Below, piece after piece: positions 8,063 to 15,049 of a stretch of 54,241 bases of DNA. A program made the position numbers and the translations under genes. Source of the stretch: a virus. Location: IMG/VR virus record IMGVR_UViG_3300048921_000323, positions 1-54,241 of that record. One strand, written 5' to 3'. A model generated the notes under the pieces. The model worked only from the letters and a program-made list of their open reading frames with translations. It searched no databases and was not told the DNA's origin. Position 1 is the stretch's first letter. The number at the start of each line of letters is the position of its first letter.

Positions 8063-8289
8063 GCTGCGATCCTCAGCGGCACGCGGCTCACCGGCCCGTG
8101 CCACAGGTTGAAGGTGTTGTTGATCCTGACCTGCACCGGGTCCGGCTTGAGCGCCGGCAGCGGCGTGCGCAACCGGCGCGCGTCGTTGGTGCACATGGCG
8201 CAGGTCGGCTCATGGCCCCGCTTGCCGGCGCGCGGGAACGAATCCAGCGGCAGGCAGCGGTGGCACCCGGTGCAGGTCTTGGTGTCCAT
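8059..8289 (-). CDS. CxxC zinc-finger mini-protein
   Basis: A 76-residue protein with two Cys pairs (CTGCHRC and CAMC) separated by about 20 residues, a typical treble-clef-like or HNH-proximal arrangement seen in many phage early proteins. No HNH catalytic triad is evident. It shares one base with the exonuclease stop and 4 nt with the DUF3268 start. It may bind DNA or protein partners of the recombination module next door. Confidence 0.6.
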   Translation of the reverse strand: MDTKTCTGCHRCLPLDSFPRAGKRGHEPTCAMCTNDARRLRTPLPALKPDPVQVRINNTFNLWHGPVSRVPLRIAA

Positions 8290-10064
8290 CAGGCGGCCAT
8301 CGGGTACTGTTCGGCGGCGCCGCGCAGGCCTTCGATCAGGGCCTCGCACATAGCCGGGAACTGCGACTGGTCATAGAGCTTGGCCGCACCGGTGGCATTG
8401 ATCGGCTTGAACCCGAGCTGGGCCAGGCCGTCGGCCGAGACCGACAGCGGGGCGATGCGCGCGTTGATGTCGCCCAGCTTGATCTTGACCACCTCGCGCG
8501 GGGCGGCCGCTGCCGGCGGTGCGCTGCTGCTGGCGACCGCCGTCGGTACCGGGCGCGGCGTCGGGGCGACCGCCTGCTGCACAGGCGCTGCGGCTTCGAC
8601 CGGGGCAGGGGCCGGGGCGGCAGCAGAACGCTCGGCCGCTTCCCGCTGCTGCTGGGCCACGACTTCATCGGCTGCCAACTTCCGCGCCCTGACTTCTTCT
8701 TCCTCGCGGATCTTCTCCCGCTCGGCATCCAGCTTGGCCTGCTCAGCGCGCTGGTGATCGGCGATGCGCGCAGCAACCAGGTTGCGCAGATCCTCCGGCG
8801 CCTTGTTGGCGCACAGCTGCACGCGGTCGGCGAACAGCGTGGCGTGGTCCGGGTGCTCGGCCAGGATCGCGATGTTGGCCCGGATCCGGTCGGCGGCCCG
8901 GCTGGCGGTGATCTTCGCGTTTGTGGCCACCGCGTCGACGGCGTCCTGCATGCTCGCGAACGAACGCTTTCCCTTGATGGCCGCCTGCAGGTCGGCGATC
9001 AGCGTGGAGGGCACTTGCAGGCCATGCTCGCCCAGCGTCTCGTTGATGCCGCGCACGTGGTCCTGCACAGCACGGCGGGCGTTGTTGCCGATCTCCGTGC
9101 GGCGCTCGTCCTTCCGCTTCGTGACCAGCTTGTCCAGCGCCAGCCGCGTTGCACGGGCCTGCTCGCTGATCGCGTCGATGGTGCGGAACAGCTCGTCGAT
9201 GCTCTCGGTCTGGCTGAGGGCGTGCTGCTTGGCCCCCTTCAGCTGCTCCTCGATCTCGCCGCACCACTTGACGGTCTTCTCGGCGTCGGCGAAGTCCTGG
9301 TCGGTGGTCAGGTCCTTGCTGATGCCCTGGAACACCGCGATGGCCCGTTCCTTCCATTCGGCCAGGTTCGAGGCGGTTACCATGCCGGTAACCTCGATGC
9401 GCAGCGCCGGCATCTGGTCCGGCGCGCGGCCGGCGGCGACCGGTGCTGCAGGTGCTTCCGGTTCGTAGGCAGCAACATCAGCCTCCAGCTGGGCCCAGCC
9501 GGCGACGATACGCGCGCGCAGCTCGGGGTTCGGGGTGTACCAGCAGTGGCGCTCCTCGACCAGTTGCCACTCGCCTTGGCCGTCCTTCTTCCACTTCGAT
9601 GCCATGAACAGCACGCGATCGGCTTCGTCGCTGACCATCAGCTGGTGCTCCATCTGCACCTGGTAGAGCTCCGGAAGCTCAGCACCGGTGCACCCTTCAA
9701 CCATGGCGGCACGCAGCGCGTCGTTCAGCGACTTGTGCTCGAAGGCCATGTCGCCCAGCAGCGTGAGGCCGTCGAAGGAAGCGGAATACGGACCGTCCGA
9801 TCCGACGACCGGGTACAGCTCATGCCCGATGATCTGCTCGGCCACCGGACGCGCCAGCGCCTCAAAGAGGTGCCCATCGTCAAAGCGGCGCTGCGTCTCG
9901 GCGTCGATTTCTTCGCCCGCGCCGGTGGCCAACTCGCGGACCAGCTGCGCGCGGGACTTGTACGGGGACAGGCCCAGCATCGCCGGCGCATCGCTGGCGT
10001 TGAAGTGGCTGGCACGGTGGGCGTGCCATTCCGGGGTGCCCTGGATCAGGCTCACGATCTTCAT
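8289..10064 (-). CDS. YqaJ-type exonuclease with C-terminal coiled coil
   Basis: A 591-residue protein. The first 200 residues are a YqaJ/lambda-exonuclease fold: QGTPEWHAHRASHFNASDAP at the start, SASFDGLTLLGDMAFEHKS with the metal-binding Asp and Glu-x-Lys, then YQVQMEHQL. It should digest one strand of double-stranded ends. The rest is a long charged helical region (about 230-500), an Ala/Pro-rich linker, and a C-terminal domain from about 530. The usual nuclease is about 200-350 residues, so the C-terminal part is an added module. It lies 2 nt after recT, its functional partner. Confidence 0.88.
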   Translation of the reverse strand: MKIVSLIQGTPEWHAHRASHFNASDAPAMLGLSPYKSRAQLVRELATGAGEEIDAETQRRFDDGHLFEALARPVAEQIIGHELYPVVGSDGPYSASFDGLTLLGDMAFEHKSLNDALRAAMVEGCTGAELPELYQVQMEHQLMVSDEADRVLFMASKWKKDGQGEWQLVEERHCWYTPNPELRARIVAGWAQLEADVAAYEPEAPAAPVAAGRAPDQMPALRIEVTGMVTASNLAEWKERAIAVFQGISKDLTTDQDFADAEKTVKWCGEIEEQLKGAKQHALSQTESIDELFRTIDAISEQARATRLALDKLVTKRKDERRTEIGNNARRAVQDHVRGINETLGEHGLQVPSTLIADLQAAIKGKRSFASMQDAVDAVATNAKITASRAADRIRANIAILAEHPDHATLFADRVQLCANKAPEDLRNLVAARIADHQRAEQAKLDAEREKIREEEEVRARKLAADEVVAQQQREAAERSAAAPAPAPVEAAAPVQQAVAPTPRPVPTAVASSSAPPAAAAPREVVKIKLGDINARIAPLSVSADGLAQLGFKPINATGAAKLYDQSQFPAMCEALIEGLRGAAEQYPMAA

Positions 10065-10066
10065 GG

Positions 10067-10909
10067 TCAGCGCTCCACTGCAGTCTGGGTAAGGCCGCCA
10101 GCAGCAGCGGCAACGTCGCTCTGGGGCTCGCCTTCGTCTTCATCCGTCGGCGGGTTCCGGATTTCCTTCAGCTGCTCGGCCGTGAAGCGAGCCTTGGTCT
10201 GCAGCGTCGCGATCAGGTCCTCGGCGGACTTTTTGCCGCTGGCGATGATGTCCCACCACTTCGGCAGGTTCGCGCTGAAATCCACTTCCGAGTAAAGGGG
10301 CAGGGCCTTCTCGGATTTCTCGACTTTGCCTTCGATCGCACCGCGACCAGGCTCACCGGCGGCCGGAATGTCCATGATCTCTTCCGCGATCGGCATGCCG
10401 CGCAGCACGTCCGCGAACACGTCGCGCAGGGCGAAGGCGCGGGCGCGCATCTGACGCATGCGCTTGGGGTAGTTCGTCCAGGGGCCAGCCTTGCCGAGCA
10501 GCCCGGCCACCTTGGCGTCGTCCATGCTGAAAGTGCGGACCTCTTCGGCCTCGCCGCGGCGCTTCACCCGGCAGACTGCCGTGTGACCGTCGTCCGATTC
10601 GGTGATGTATTCGCACAGCGGCGAGCTACGCACCAGCGCGATCACGGCGTCACCCCACAGCGCGGGGCGGCCGTTGATGATCGCGAGGTTCTGCAGCGCC
10701 TGCAGCGGCTTCAGCCCCAGCTCGGCGCCCCACTGCATCGCGATCAGGCAATTGGCCGGCTTGCCCTTGAAGTCCTTGGGCACCAGGTCGCTGTCGGCGA
10801 GGTAGTCGGCGAAGGTCAGGGCCTGCTCGAACGTCTGCGGGCTGAGGTCGAACTGCTGGCGCGGCTGTGCCGCCACCGCATTCTGCTGCTGGACTGCTGG
10901 AACGTTCAT
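10067..10909 (-). CDS. recT: RecT single-strand annealing protein
   Basis: A 280-residue RecT-family annealase that pairs single strands produced by the adjacent exonuclease. Typical segments are visible: LIAMQWGAELGLKPLQALQN and LAIINGRPALWGDA, then a motif with GPWTNYPKRMRQMRARAFAL and LRDVFADVLRGMPIAEE. The C-terminal 80 residues are variable. The start at 10909 has GGAG 10 nt upstream at the edge of the 364-bp non-coding gap. RecT plus YqaJ exonuclease is the classical two-gene phage recombination module. Confidence 0.93.
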   Translation of the reverse strand: MNVPAVQQQNAVAAQPRQQFDLSPQTFEQALTFADYLADSDLVPKDFKGKPANCLIAMQWGAELGLKPLQALQNLAIINGRPALWGDAVIALVRSSPLCEYITESDDGHTAVCRVKRRGEAEEVRTFSMDDAKVAGLLGKAGPWTNYPKRMRQMRARAFALRDVFADVLRGMPIAEEIMDIPAAGEPGRGAIEGKVEKSEKALPLYSEVDFSANLPKWWDIIASGKKSAEDLIATLQTKARFTAEQLKEIRNPPTDEDEGEPQSDVAAAAGGLTQTAVER

Positions 10910-11273
10910 GTCGATGGATCTCCGGCCGGTATGACCGGCGTTGTGGGAATGAGGTGCCCCGTATCGCCGGGACCACGCGGGCTTTGGCTTCCAATGCCCA
11001 TCACGGAATCGAACCGCATCTCGTCTTCACCAGAACGTCGCCACCTAGCGGGAATCGAACCCGCGGTTTACTGGAGGAGAGGGCCGGTGCTGATCTCCGG
11101 CTTGCTGCGATGCGGGACCGAACCGGCGCAGATCAACTGCCTTGCTCCTGCCGGGTGAAGCCTGTTTCGCGCCCTGACTGGTGGGCCACCTTCGCCGTGA
11201 TCGATGCCTCGACTTGGCCGCTTCACCGCTCCCGGACATAGCGCTCAGCTAGCGCATTCCTCTCCGTGGACGG
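10910..11273 (-). other. 364-bp non-coding gap with tRNA T-arm-like sequences
   Basis: This is the only large gap in an otherwise overlapping operon. On the minus strand it holds two tRNA T-arm look-alikes with the loop TTCGATT. The first (11048-11064) has a perfect 5-bp stem, GCGGG/CCCGC; the second (11002-11018) is weaker. Further upstream an 8-bp inverted pair GGTGAAGC/GCTTCACC encloses 58 nt, which is tRNA-sized. I could not complete a cloverleaf for any of these. They may be decayed phage tRNA genes or another structured RNA. Confidence 0.4.
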
Positions 11274-11567
11274 TCAGGCGGCCTGCTGTTCCTCGGCGAC
11301 CTTGCGATACGGGTACTTCGCCGGGAACGCCTTGATGTAACCGCCGAAGTGCTTGCCCAGCGACTCGGCGCCCTTGAAGGCATCGAAGTCGGCGGCGGTG
11401 AAGTTGTCGTAGTGGTAGAGCGAGCCGGGGCCGCGGTTGGCGCCGTATCCCTTGGTAAAGCGAATGGCCAGGGTGTTGGTCGCCGGGTCGTGCCCGATGC
11501 TGTGGATCTGCGAGGAATCGACGTCGAACAGCTGGATGCGGCCAGCGGCCGGGGTGTTGTTGGTCAT
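11274..11567 (-). CDS. KTSC-domain protein
   Basis: A 97-residue protein made almost entirely of a KTSC domain: VDSSQIHSIGHDPATNTLAI, a short beta strand with the G-rich turn, SLYHYDNFTAADFDAFKGAE and GKHFGGYIKAFP. KTSC proteins are short, often phage or mobile-element borne, and may bind nucleic acid; their exact activity is not established. AGGAG precedes the ATG at 11567. It lies between the non-coding gap and a hypothetical gene in the recombination operon. Confidence 0.8.
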   Translation of the reverse strand: MTNNTPAAGRIQLFDVDSSQIHSIGHDPATNTLAIRFTKGYGANRGPGSLYHYDNFTAADFDAFKGAESLGKHFGGYIKAFPAKYPYRKVAEEQQAA

Positions 11568-11621
11568 GCTGTGCTCCTGGGCGGTTGGAGAGTTGCCGGC
11601 GTTGCCCGGCCGGCGCGGGGG

Positions 11622-11647
11622 TGTAGTCCGCAGGGGGACGGACTACA
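11622..11647 (-). other. Perfect 9-bp hairpin between genes
   Basis: TGTAGTCCG and CGGACTACA flank an 8-nt loop between the genes at 11654 and 11567. No U tract follows, so it is more likely an mRNA processing or stability element than a terminator. Confidence 0.5.
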
Positions 11648-11653
11648 GGGGGA

Positions 11654-12178
11654 TCAGGCTGCGAGGTCGGGCTGCTGCTGCTCGGCCTTCTCGCGGCGCG
11701 AGAGGCTCAGGCGGATGTCTTCGCGCAGGAACGCTTCGGTCAGCTCGGCTGCTTCGGAGCTGTCGATCTCGGCGGAGGCGGTGAAGGACAGGTCGACGCT
11801 GCCGCCTTCGCGCGGCGTGGCCACGAACTTCTTCAGCTTCACGTCCACCAGCACGATCGGCTCGGTGCCATCCAGGTGGCCGTCGATCTGCAGCTCATAC
11901 CCGGTGAACTCGTGGTTGAGCTTCAGCGGCTCCAGGCAGGTGTGCTTCACCTCCGTCAGGGCCTCGCCGATCTGCGTCAGCGACTGCTGCTCGCCTCTGC
12001 CGGGCTTCCGGAACAGGTCCTTGCGCAGGGAGGGATCGAACGCGTCCAGGATGTTGTTGGGCGCGCTCAGGTTGAACTTGATGTCGGCGGCCAGCTGCCG
12101 CTCTTCGCCGTGTCGCTGGATGCGGTTGTTGACGTTGGCGATGCTGGCGGGGTGTTCCTTCAACTCGAAAGCAGGCAT
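11654..12178 (-). CDS. Hypothetical protein of the recombination operon
   Basis: A 174-residue protein. It has an N-terminal segment with ANVNNRIQRHGEERQLAADI, a middle with LNHEFTGYELQIDGHLDGTE and a beta-rich C-terminal part (VLVDVKLKKFVATPREGGSV) before an acidic helix. The beta-rich core could suit a single-strand-binding or recombination accessory protein, but this is inference from location only. The start at 12178 has GAGG 5 nt upstream; an upstream ATG at 12205 lacks one. Confidence 0.65.
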   Translation of the reverse strand: MPAFELKEHPASIANVNNRIQRHGEERQLAADIKFNLSAPNNILDAFDPSLRKDLFRKPGRGEQQSLTQIGEALTEVKHTCLEPLKLNHEFTGYELQIDGHLDGTEPIVLVDVKLKKFVATPREGGSVDLSFTASAEIDSSEAAELTEAFLREDIRLSLSRREKAEQQQPDLAA

Positions 12179-12223
12179 GTGGACCTCAGCTATGGGGCCG
12201 GCCACCGCCGGCGGGGTTGGGGA

Positions 12224-12472
12224 TTAGTGGATGTCGTCGGTGCAAATGGCGACCGGCGCGCGCGCGGCGCGGATCTGCCGGATGCGGCGGGCGCGCTGCA
12301 GCACCGTCAGCAGGAAGCGGCACTCGGCAGCCAGCCAGGCGCCGACGAACAGGGCCACCAGCACGACGAACGCCGCGGCGGCGAGGCCCTTGTGCTCAGC
12401 ACAGGCGGCGATCAGAGCCGCGCATGCGCCCAGCAGCACCGAGCACCAAAAGAGGGGTTGGAAACGGCGCAT
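12224..12472 (-). CDS. Small two-helix membrane protein
   Basis: An 82-residue protein with two hydrophobic helices (about 6-27 and 31-52) followed by a basic tail RARRIRQIRAARAP. It begins at ATG 12472, overlapping the previous stop as TGATG; a GTG one codon earlier is also possible. It is probably an inner-membrane protein of unknown role. Confidence 0.55.
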   Translation of the reverse strand: MRRFQPLFWCSVLLGACAALIAACAEHKGLAAAAFVVLVALFVGAWLAAECRFLLTVLQRARRIRQIRAARAPVAICTDDIH

Positions 12473-12594
12473 CACTGCTCCTTTTGCGGAATGGAGAGGC
12501 AGGGCCAGACCAGGTCGGCGAGGTAGAGTCCGGCGACAACGACCAGGACACCGACGCCCGCGCCGTAGCAGAAGCCGGCGTAGAACTCGCTCAT
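12472..12594 (-). CDS. 40-residue membrane mini-protein
   Basis: A short frame MSEFYAGFCYGAGVGVLVVV with one transmembrane helix and a Pro/Lys-containing tail. It overlaps the upstream gene by 4 nt and the downstream start by one base or more, so translational coupling supports it. Such single-helix early proteins are common in phages and may act on the host membrane. Confidence 0.55.
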   Translation of the reverse strand: MSEFYAGFCYGAGVGVLVVVAGLYLADLVWPCLSIPQKEQ

Positions 12595-12827
12595 GCCAGC
12601 CTCGGCTCTTCGCGAGCGGCCAGGCTCAGGTCTGCCTTCATGTCCGCCACGGCGCGCGCGGCGCTCTTCTTCCCTGCGATGACCTCGTCGCGAGCCAGGC
12701 GCGCGGCGCGGTAGGCGAGGTGGTCGGCATAGCCCATGCGGCGAGCCGCGATGTTCACGGCGGCGAAGGCTCCGGCAGCGCGCTGGCAGCGGACGGACGG
12801 GGTGAAGGAGAGGATGACGGCGCTCAT
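12591..12827 (-). CDS. Hypothetical early protein
   Basis: A 78-residue protein, Ala/Arg-rich and helical, with AFAAVNIAARRMGYADHLAY in the middle. It overlaps its neighbours by 4 nt at both ends. No family is recognised. Confidence 0.55.
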   Translation of the reverse strand: MSAVILSFTPSVRCQRAAGAFAAVNIAARRMGYADHLAYRAARLARDEVIAGKKSAARAVADMKADLSLAAREEPRLA

Positions 12828-13243
12828 GCCGCGCGCTCCAGGTCAGCGTTGCCGCGTTGGATTTGGTCGCCGGCAGCCTGCGAAGTGACATCGAAGGGGT
12901 TGGCCAAGCCACGCACGCGGTCGATCAGCTCCTGGCGGGCGTCGCGGCGGCGCTGCAGCTCCAGCGAGGTGATGCCCGAGCGATCGCTGCGTGCGTCGCG
13001 GCCGGTGGCCACGATGTCCATGGCCTCGCCCAGCATCACCAGCTGGTGGCGGCGGGCGGCTTCCCATGCGGTCTGGCAGTCATGAGTAGCCCAGTAAGCC
13101 GCCATGTAGGCGGTGTCGCAGCCCGGCATGTCCAGCCCCTGATTCAGCAGGTGGGTGCGCAGGATGATGGCGATGTTCCGCTGCTGGCGGATCTCGTCGG
13201 CCGGATGGGCCGAGGGCGGGGTTTTGCTGGCGGGCTGGTCCAT
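12824..13243 (-). CDS. First gene of the PL operon, hypothetical
   Basis: A 139-residue helical protein starting at 13243 with GGAGAACGTC before the ATG. It is the first gene behind the PL promoter, the position of lambda N, but it has no obvious N-like arginine-rich motif at its N-terminus. A charged helix (LELQRRRDARQELIDRVRGL) lies near residues 93-112. An early regulatory or antitermination role is possible from position alone. Confidence 0.6.
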   Translation of the reverse strand: MDQPASKTPPSAHPADEIRQQRNIAIILRTHLLNQGLDMPGCDTAYMAAYWATHDCQTAWEAARRHQLVMLGEAMDIVATGRDARSDRSGITSLELQRRRDARQELIDRVRGLANPFDVTSQAAGDQIQRGNADLERAA

Positions 13244-13287
13244 GACGTTCTCCGGCGGCCCGGCACGGTTGCTGGGCGACGGCGGTG

Positions 13288-13316
13288 AGATTAGCGTCCT
13301 AAACGATACGCGTCAA
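13288..13316 (-). promoter_or_regulatory. PL early leftward promoter
   Basis: On the minus strand, TTGACG (-35, at 13311-13316) and TAATCT (-10, at 13288-13293) are separated by exactly 17 nt. Repressor-like palindromes overlap both boxes. The transcript would start near 13281 and reach the first gene at 13243 after a short leader. Confidence 0.8.
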
Positions 13317-13340
13317 GCACCCTAAACGTCTTCGCTAAAC
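13289..13340. promoter_or_regulatory. Left operators (OL1-OL3)
   Basis: Three copies of a GTTTAG-N4-CTWAAC-like palindrome: 13289-13304 (GATTAG N4 CTAAAC), 13312-13327 (GTCAAG N4 CTAAAC) and a weaker half-site copy ending at 13340. The first overlaps the PL -10 box and the second the -35 box. The same motif occurs three times at PR. Confidence 0.7.
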
Positions 13341-13368
13341 AAAAGTTGCTCTACGCCACCGGCGAGGC

Positions 13369-13393
13369 AAAAAAAAGCCCCGACAAGCGGGGC
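13369..13393 (-). terminator. Terminator of the repressor transcript
   Basis: On the minus strand GCCCCG/CGGGGC forms a hairpin followed by eight T residues. It lies between the zinc-ribbon gene at 13415 and PL, so it insulates the repressor transcript from the early operon. Confidence 0.9.
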
Positions 13394-13414
13394 GCTGCTG
13401 GATAGGGAAGCGGG

Positions 13415-13801
13415 CTAAGGGGCACGCCCCCATTTTGCCTGGAAGTCGTCGCGCATCTTCTTGCAGGTCAGAGAATGGAATCTGAGGACGTCAGGGGTGT
13501 ACTGGCGGTCGGCATTCATTCTCTCGTACTCGCTTTCGCAGTACTCAACGGCGTGACGCTCGCGTGCTCTGGTTTGAGCTTCGCCATCGCTCGGGCCGGA
13601 TACTGTCAGGAAAAACACAAGAACTACCACCGCAGCAATGATCAATGCCGCAACAGATGCAGGCGTGAAGGTGACGGCTTTAGGCGTCGCCGGGGGCGCG
13701 GACGGTGCCACATTGCATACGATGGGTGCTCCACAATGCGGACATGACGCCGCCTTGTCGCTCACCTGATTTCCGCACTCTGCACAGTTCATCAATGCCA
13801 C
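13415..13801 (-). CDS. Zinc-ribbon membrane protein co-transcribed with repressor
   Basis: A protein of about 128 residues. It opens with a zinc ribbon (MNCAECGN and CPHCGAP), followed by a Pro/Ala linker, one transmembrane helix (SVAALIIAAVVVLVFFLTV) and a charged C-terminal domain with two Cys. The best Shine-Dalgarno (GGAG, 6 nt) serves GTG 13801; ATG 13792 is an alternative. It follows the repressor on the same strand and ends in a terminator, so it should be made in the lysogen. Lysogenic accessory functions such as superinfection exclusion are often placed here, but no homology supports a specific role. Confidence 0.65.
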   Translation of the reverse strand: MALMNCAECGNQVSDKAASCPHCGAPIVCNVAPSAPPATPKAVTFTPASVAALIIAAVVVLVFFLTVSGPSDGEAQTRARERHAVEYCESEYERMNADRQYTPDVLRFHSLTCKKMRDDFQAKWGRAP

Positions 13802-13823
13802 GTAACGCTCCTTGTGCTTGGTC

Positions 13824-14534
13824 CTAGAACTCTTCCCCACGGCGCATGATTGCACCGCCTACGATGCGCCCAGCCACGTGCAAAGTATCCATCTCACCTG
13901 CTGGAACTACTGCGCTCTGGTACTTTGGGTTCGTGCTCACGATGTGCAGTCCATTCGGCAGCATCTGCAACCGCTTAACCATCGTGTACCCGTTGAGGTT
14001 GATCAGGTAAACGCCGTCGCCTTCGTAATAGCGGCGCGCAGTGTCGACCATCAGCACGTCTCCAGTTCGGATGTCTGGGAACATCGAGTCACCGTGGACT
14101 GTGATCAGCTGGACCCGGCCTTGCTCTGGAAGAAAACCTATCTGGCTTCGAACTTGCCACTCCGCAACATCAACCTCGCGAAGAACCGCAGGGAAGTCCT
14201 GATTGATCACGCCACCACCTCCTGATGCCTGACCTTCCATCATGTGGAAGCGAACATACCCGGTGGGTATCTCAGGAACGGAGACGGAGGAAGAGGGTGC
14301 GGCATCGCCCCGCATTGGTGCTTCCCCATACAGAAGCCACCGGGGCCGAATACCGAGGGCAGAACAAATGCTCTCGACTACGTGAGCCTTGATGTTCTCT
14401 GGTTGCACCTTGCCCTCGGTCTGCCACTGGCTGACCTGGCCCTTCGTTGTTCCAGCGTCTGTGGCAATGTCCTGCAGGGAGCGTCCGGATTCACGGACGG
14501 CCTGGGCCATGCGGGCAGCGAATGAGTCTCTCAT
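13824..14534 (-). CDS. CI/C2-like repressor with S24 peptidase domain
   Basis: A 236-residue prophage repressor. Residues about 8-65 form an XRE helix-turn-helix (SLQDIATDAGTTKGQVSQWQ); residues about 140-225 are a LexA-type S24 domain with Ser150 in HGDSMFPDIRTGD and Lys187 in TMVKRL. It should bind the operators at PL and PR and maintain lysogeny. I see no Ala-Gly cleavage dipeptide in the linker, where the sequence runs GQASGGGG instead. Its own start codon overlaps one operator copy, implying autoregulation. Confidence 0.9.
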   Translation of the reverse strand: MRDSFAARMAQAVRESGRSLQDIATDAGTTKGQVSQWQTEGKVQPENIKAHVVESICSALGIRPRWLLYGEAPMRGDAAPSSSVSVPEIPTGYVRFHMMEGQASGGGGVINQDFPAVLREVDVAEWQVRSQIGFLPEQGRVQLITVHGDSMFPDIRTGDVLMVDTARRYYEGDGVYLINLNGYTMVKRLQMLPNGLHIVSTNPKYQSAVVPAGEMDTLHVAGRIVGGAIMRRGEEF

Positions 14535-14596
14535 TTAGTGAGCTTAACGAGTTGGTCGTTTAGTGGGCTTGCCGTTGTGCGTTTAGCGCACTACAC
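14533..14596. promoter_or_regulatory. Right operators (OR1-OR3)
   Basis: Three copies of the palindrome seen at PL: 14533-14548 (ATTTAG TGAG CTTAAC), 14558-14573 (GTTTAG TGGG CTTGCC) and 14581-14596 (GTTTAG CGCA CTACAC). They are spaced 25 and 23 bp apart. The first covers the repressor start codon and the last two overlap the PR boxes. Confidence 0.75.
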
Positions 14597-14597
14597 T
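14569..14597 (+). promoter_or_regulatory. PR early rightward promoter
   Basis: TTGCCG (-35, 14569-14574) and TACACT (-10, 14592-14597) are 17 nt apart. Transcription would start at about 14604, at the cro ATG itself, so the cro message appears leaderless. Operators overlap both boxes. Confidence 0.75.
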
Positions 14598-14604
14598 TGC
14601 CGCC

Positions 14605-14838
14605 ATGGATATGACCAAACGAGCAGTGAGAGACGCCCTCGGCGGCAAAGATGCCGACGTGGCCCGATTCTTCGGGGTTACCGCTGGTGCTGTTTCGCAA
14701 TGGCCGGACGACGATCCGCTTCCCGAAGGCCGGCAGTGGCAAGCAAGAGCGCTTCGACCGGACCTGTTCGGCGACTACCGGCAGACCCCAGCCAACGACG
14801 AGCCCACCGGCGGCCCGGAGGTGGACCGTGCTGCCTGA
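14605..14838 (+). CDS. Cro-like DNA-binding protein
   Basis: A 77-residue protein divergent from the repressor. Residues about 17-45 form a helix-turn-helix of the Cro/YdaS type (ADVARFFGVTAGAVSQWPDD), followed by a short basic segment. It should compete with the repressor at the shared operators and favour lytic growth. Two in-frame ATGs (14605 and 14611) are possible and neither has a Shine-Dalgarno, in line with a leaderless start. Confidence 0.8.
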   Translation: MDMTKRAVRDALGGKDADVARFFGVTAGAVSQWPDDDPLPEGRQWQARALRPDLFGDYRQTPANDEPTGGPEVDRAA

Positions 14839-15049
14839 CCGCTGGAATCCCCGGATGTGGGCGCAGGCCTGGCTGTTGAGGCCGGGCAGGACGGATGCGG
14901 TCCAGATCAACACCACCGCCCAAGGCAGCCCAAAGGCCGTGGAGTACGGGAATCTCTGCTGCACAAGCGCAGTGACCGGCCCCTTCGTGATCGAAGAGGG
15001 CACGGTCGCCATTCGGCCTGATTCGACTACTCCGGGCGAATCCCGATGA
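14828..15049 (+). CDS. Small hypothetical protein after cro
   Basis: A 73-residue frame starting at GTG 14828, preceded at 6 nt by GGAGG and overlapping the cro stop by 11 nt. Its sequence has a Trp-rich start (RWNPRMWAQAWLLRPGR) and a beta-like remainder. It overlaps the convergent gene at 15027 by 23 nt. No family is recognised; the ribosome site is the main support. Confidence 0.5.
   Translation: MLPDRWNPRMWAQAWLLRPGRTDAVQINTTAQGSPKAVEYGNLCCTSAVTGPFVIEEGTVAIRPDSTTPGESR

Noticed and set aside
11002-11064. Two tRNA genes on the minus strand
   Set aside because: Only T arms can be formed; acceptor, D and anticodon arms do not complete, so no tRNA was called.
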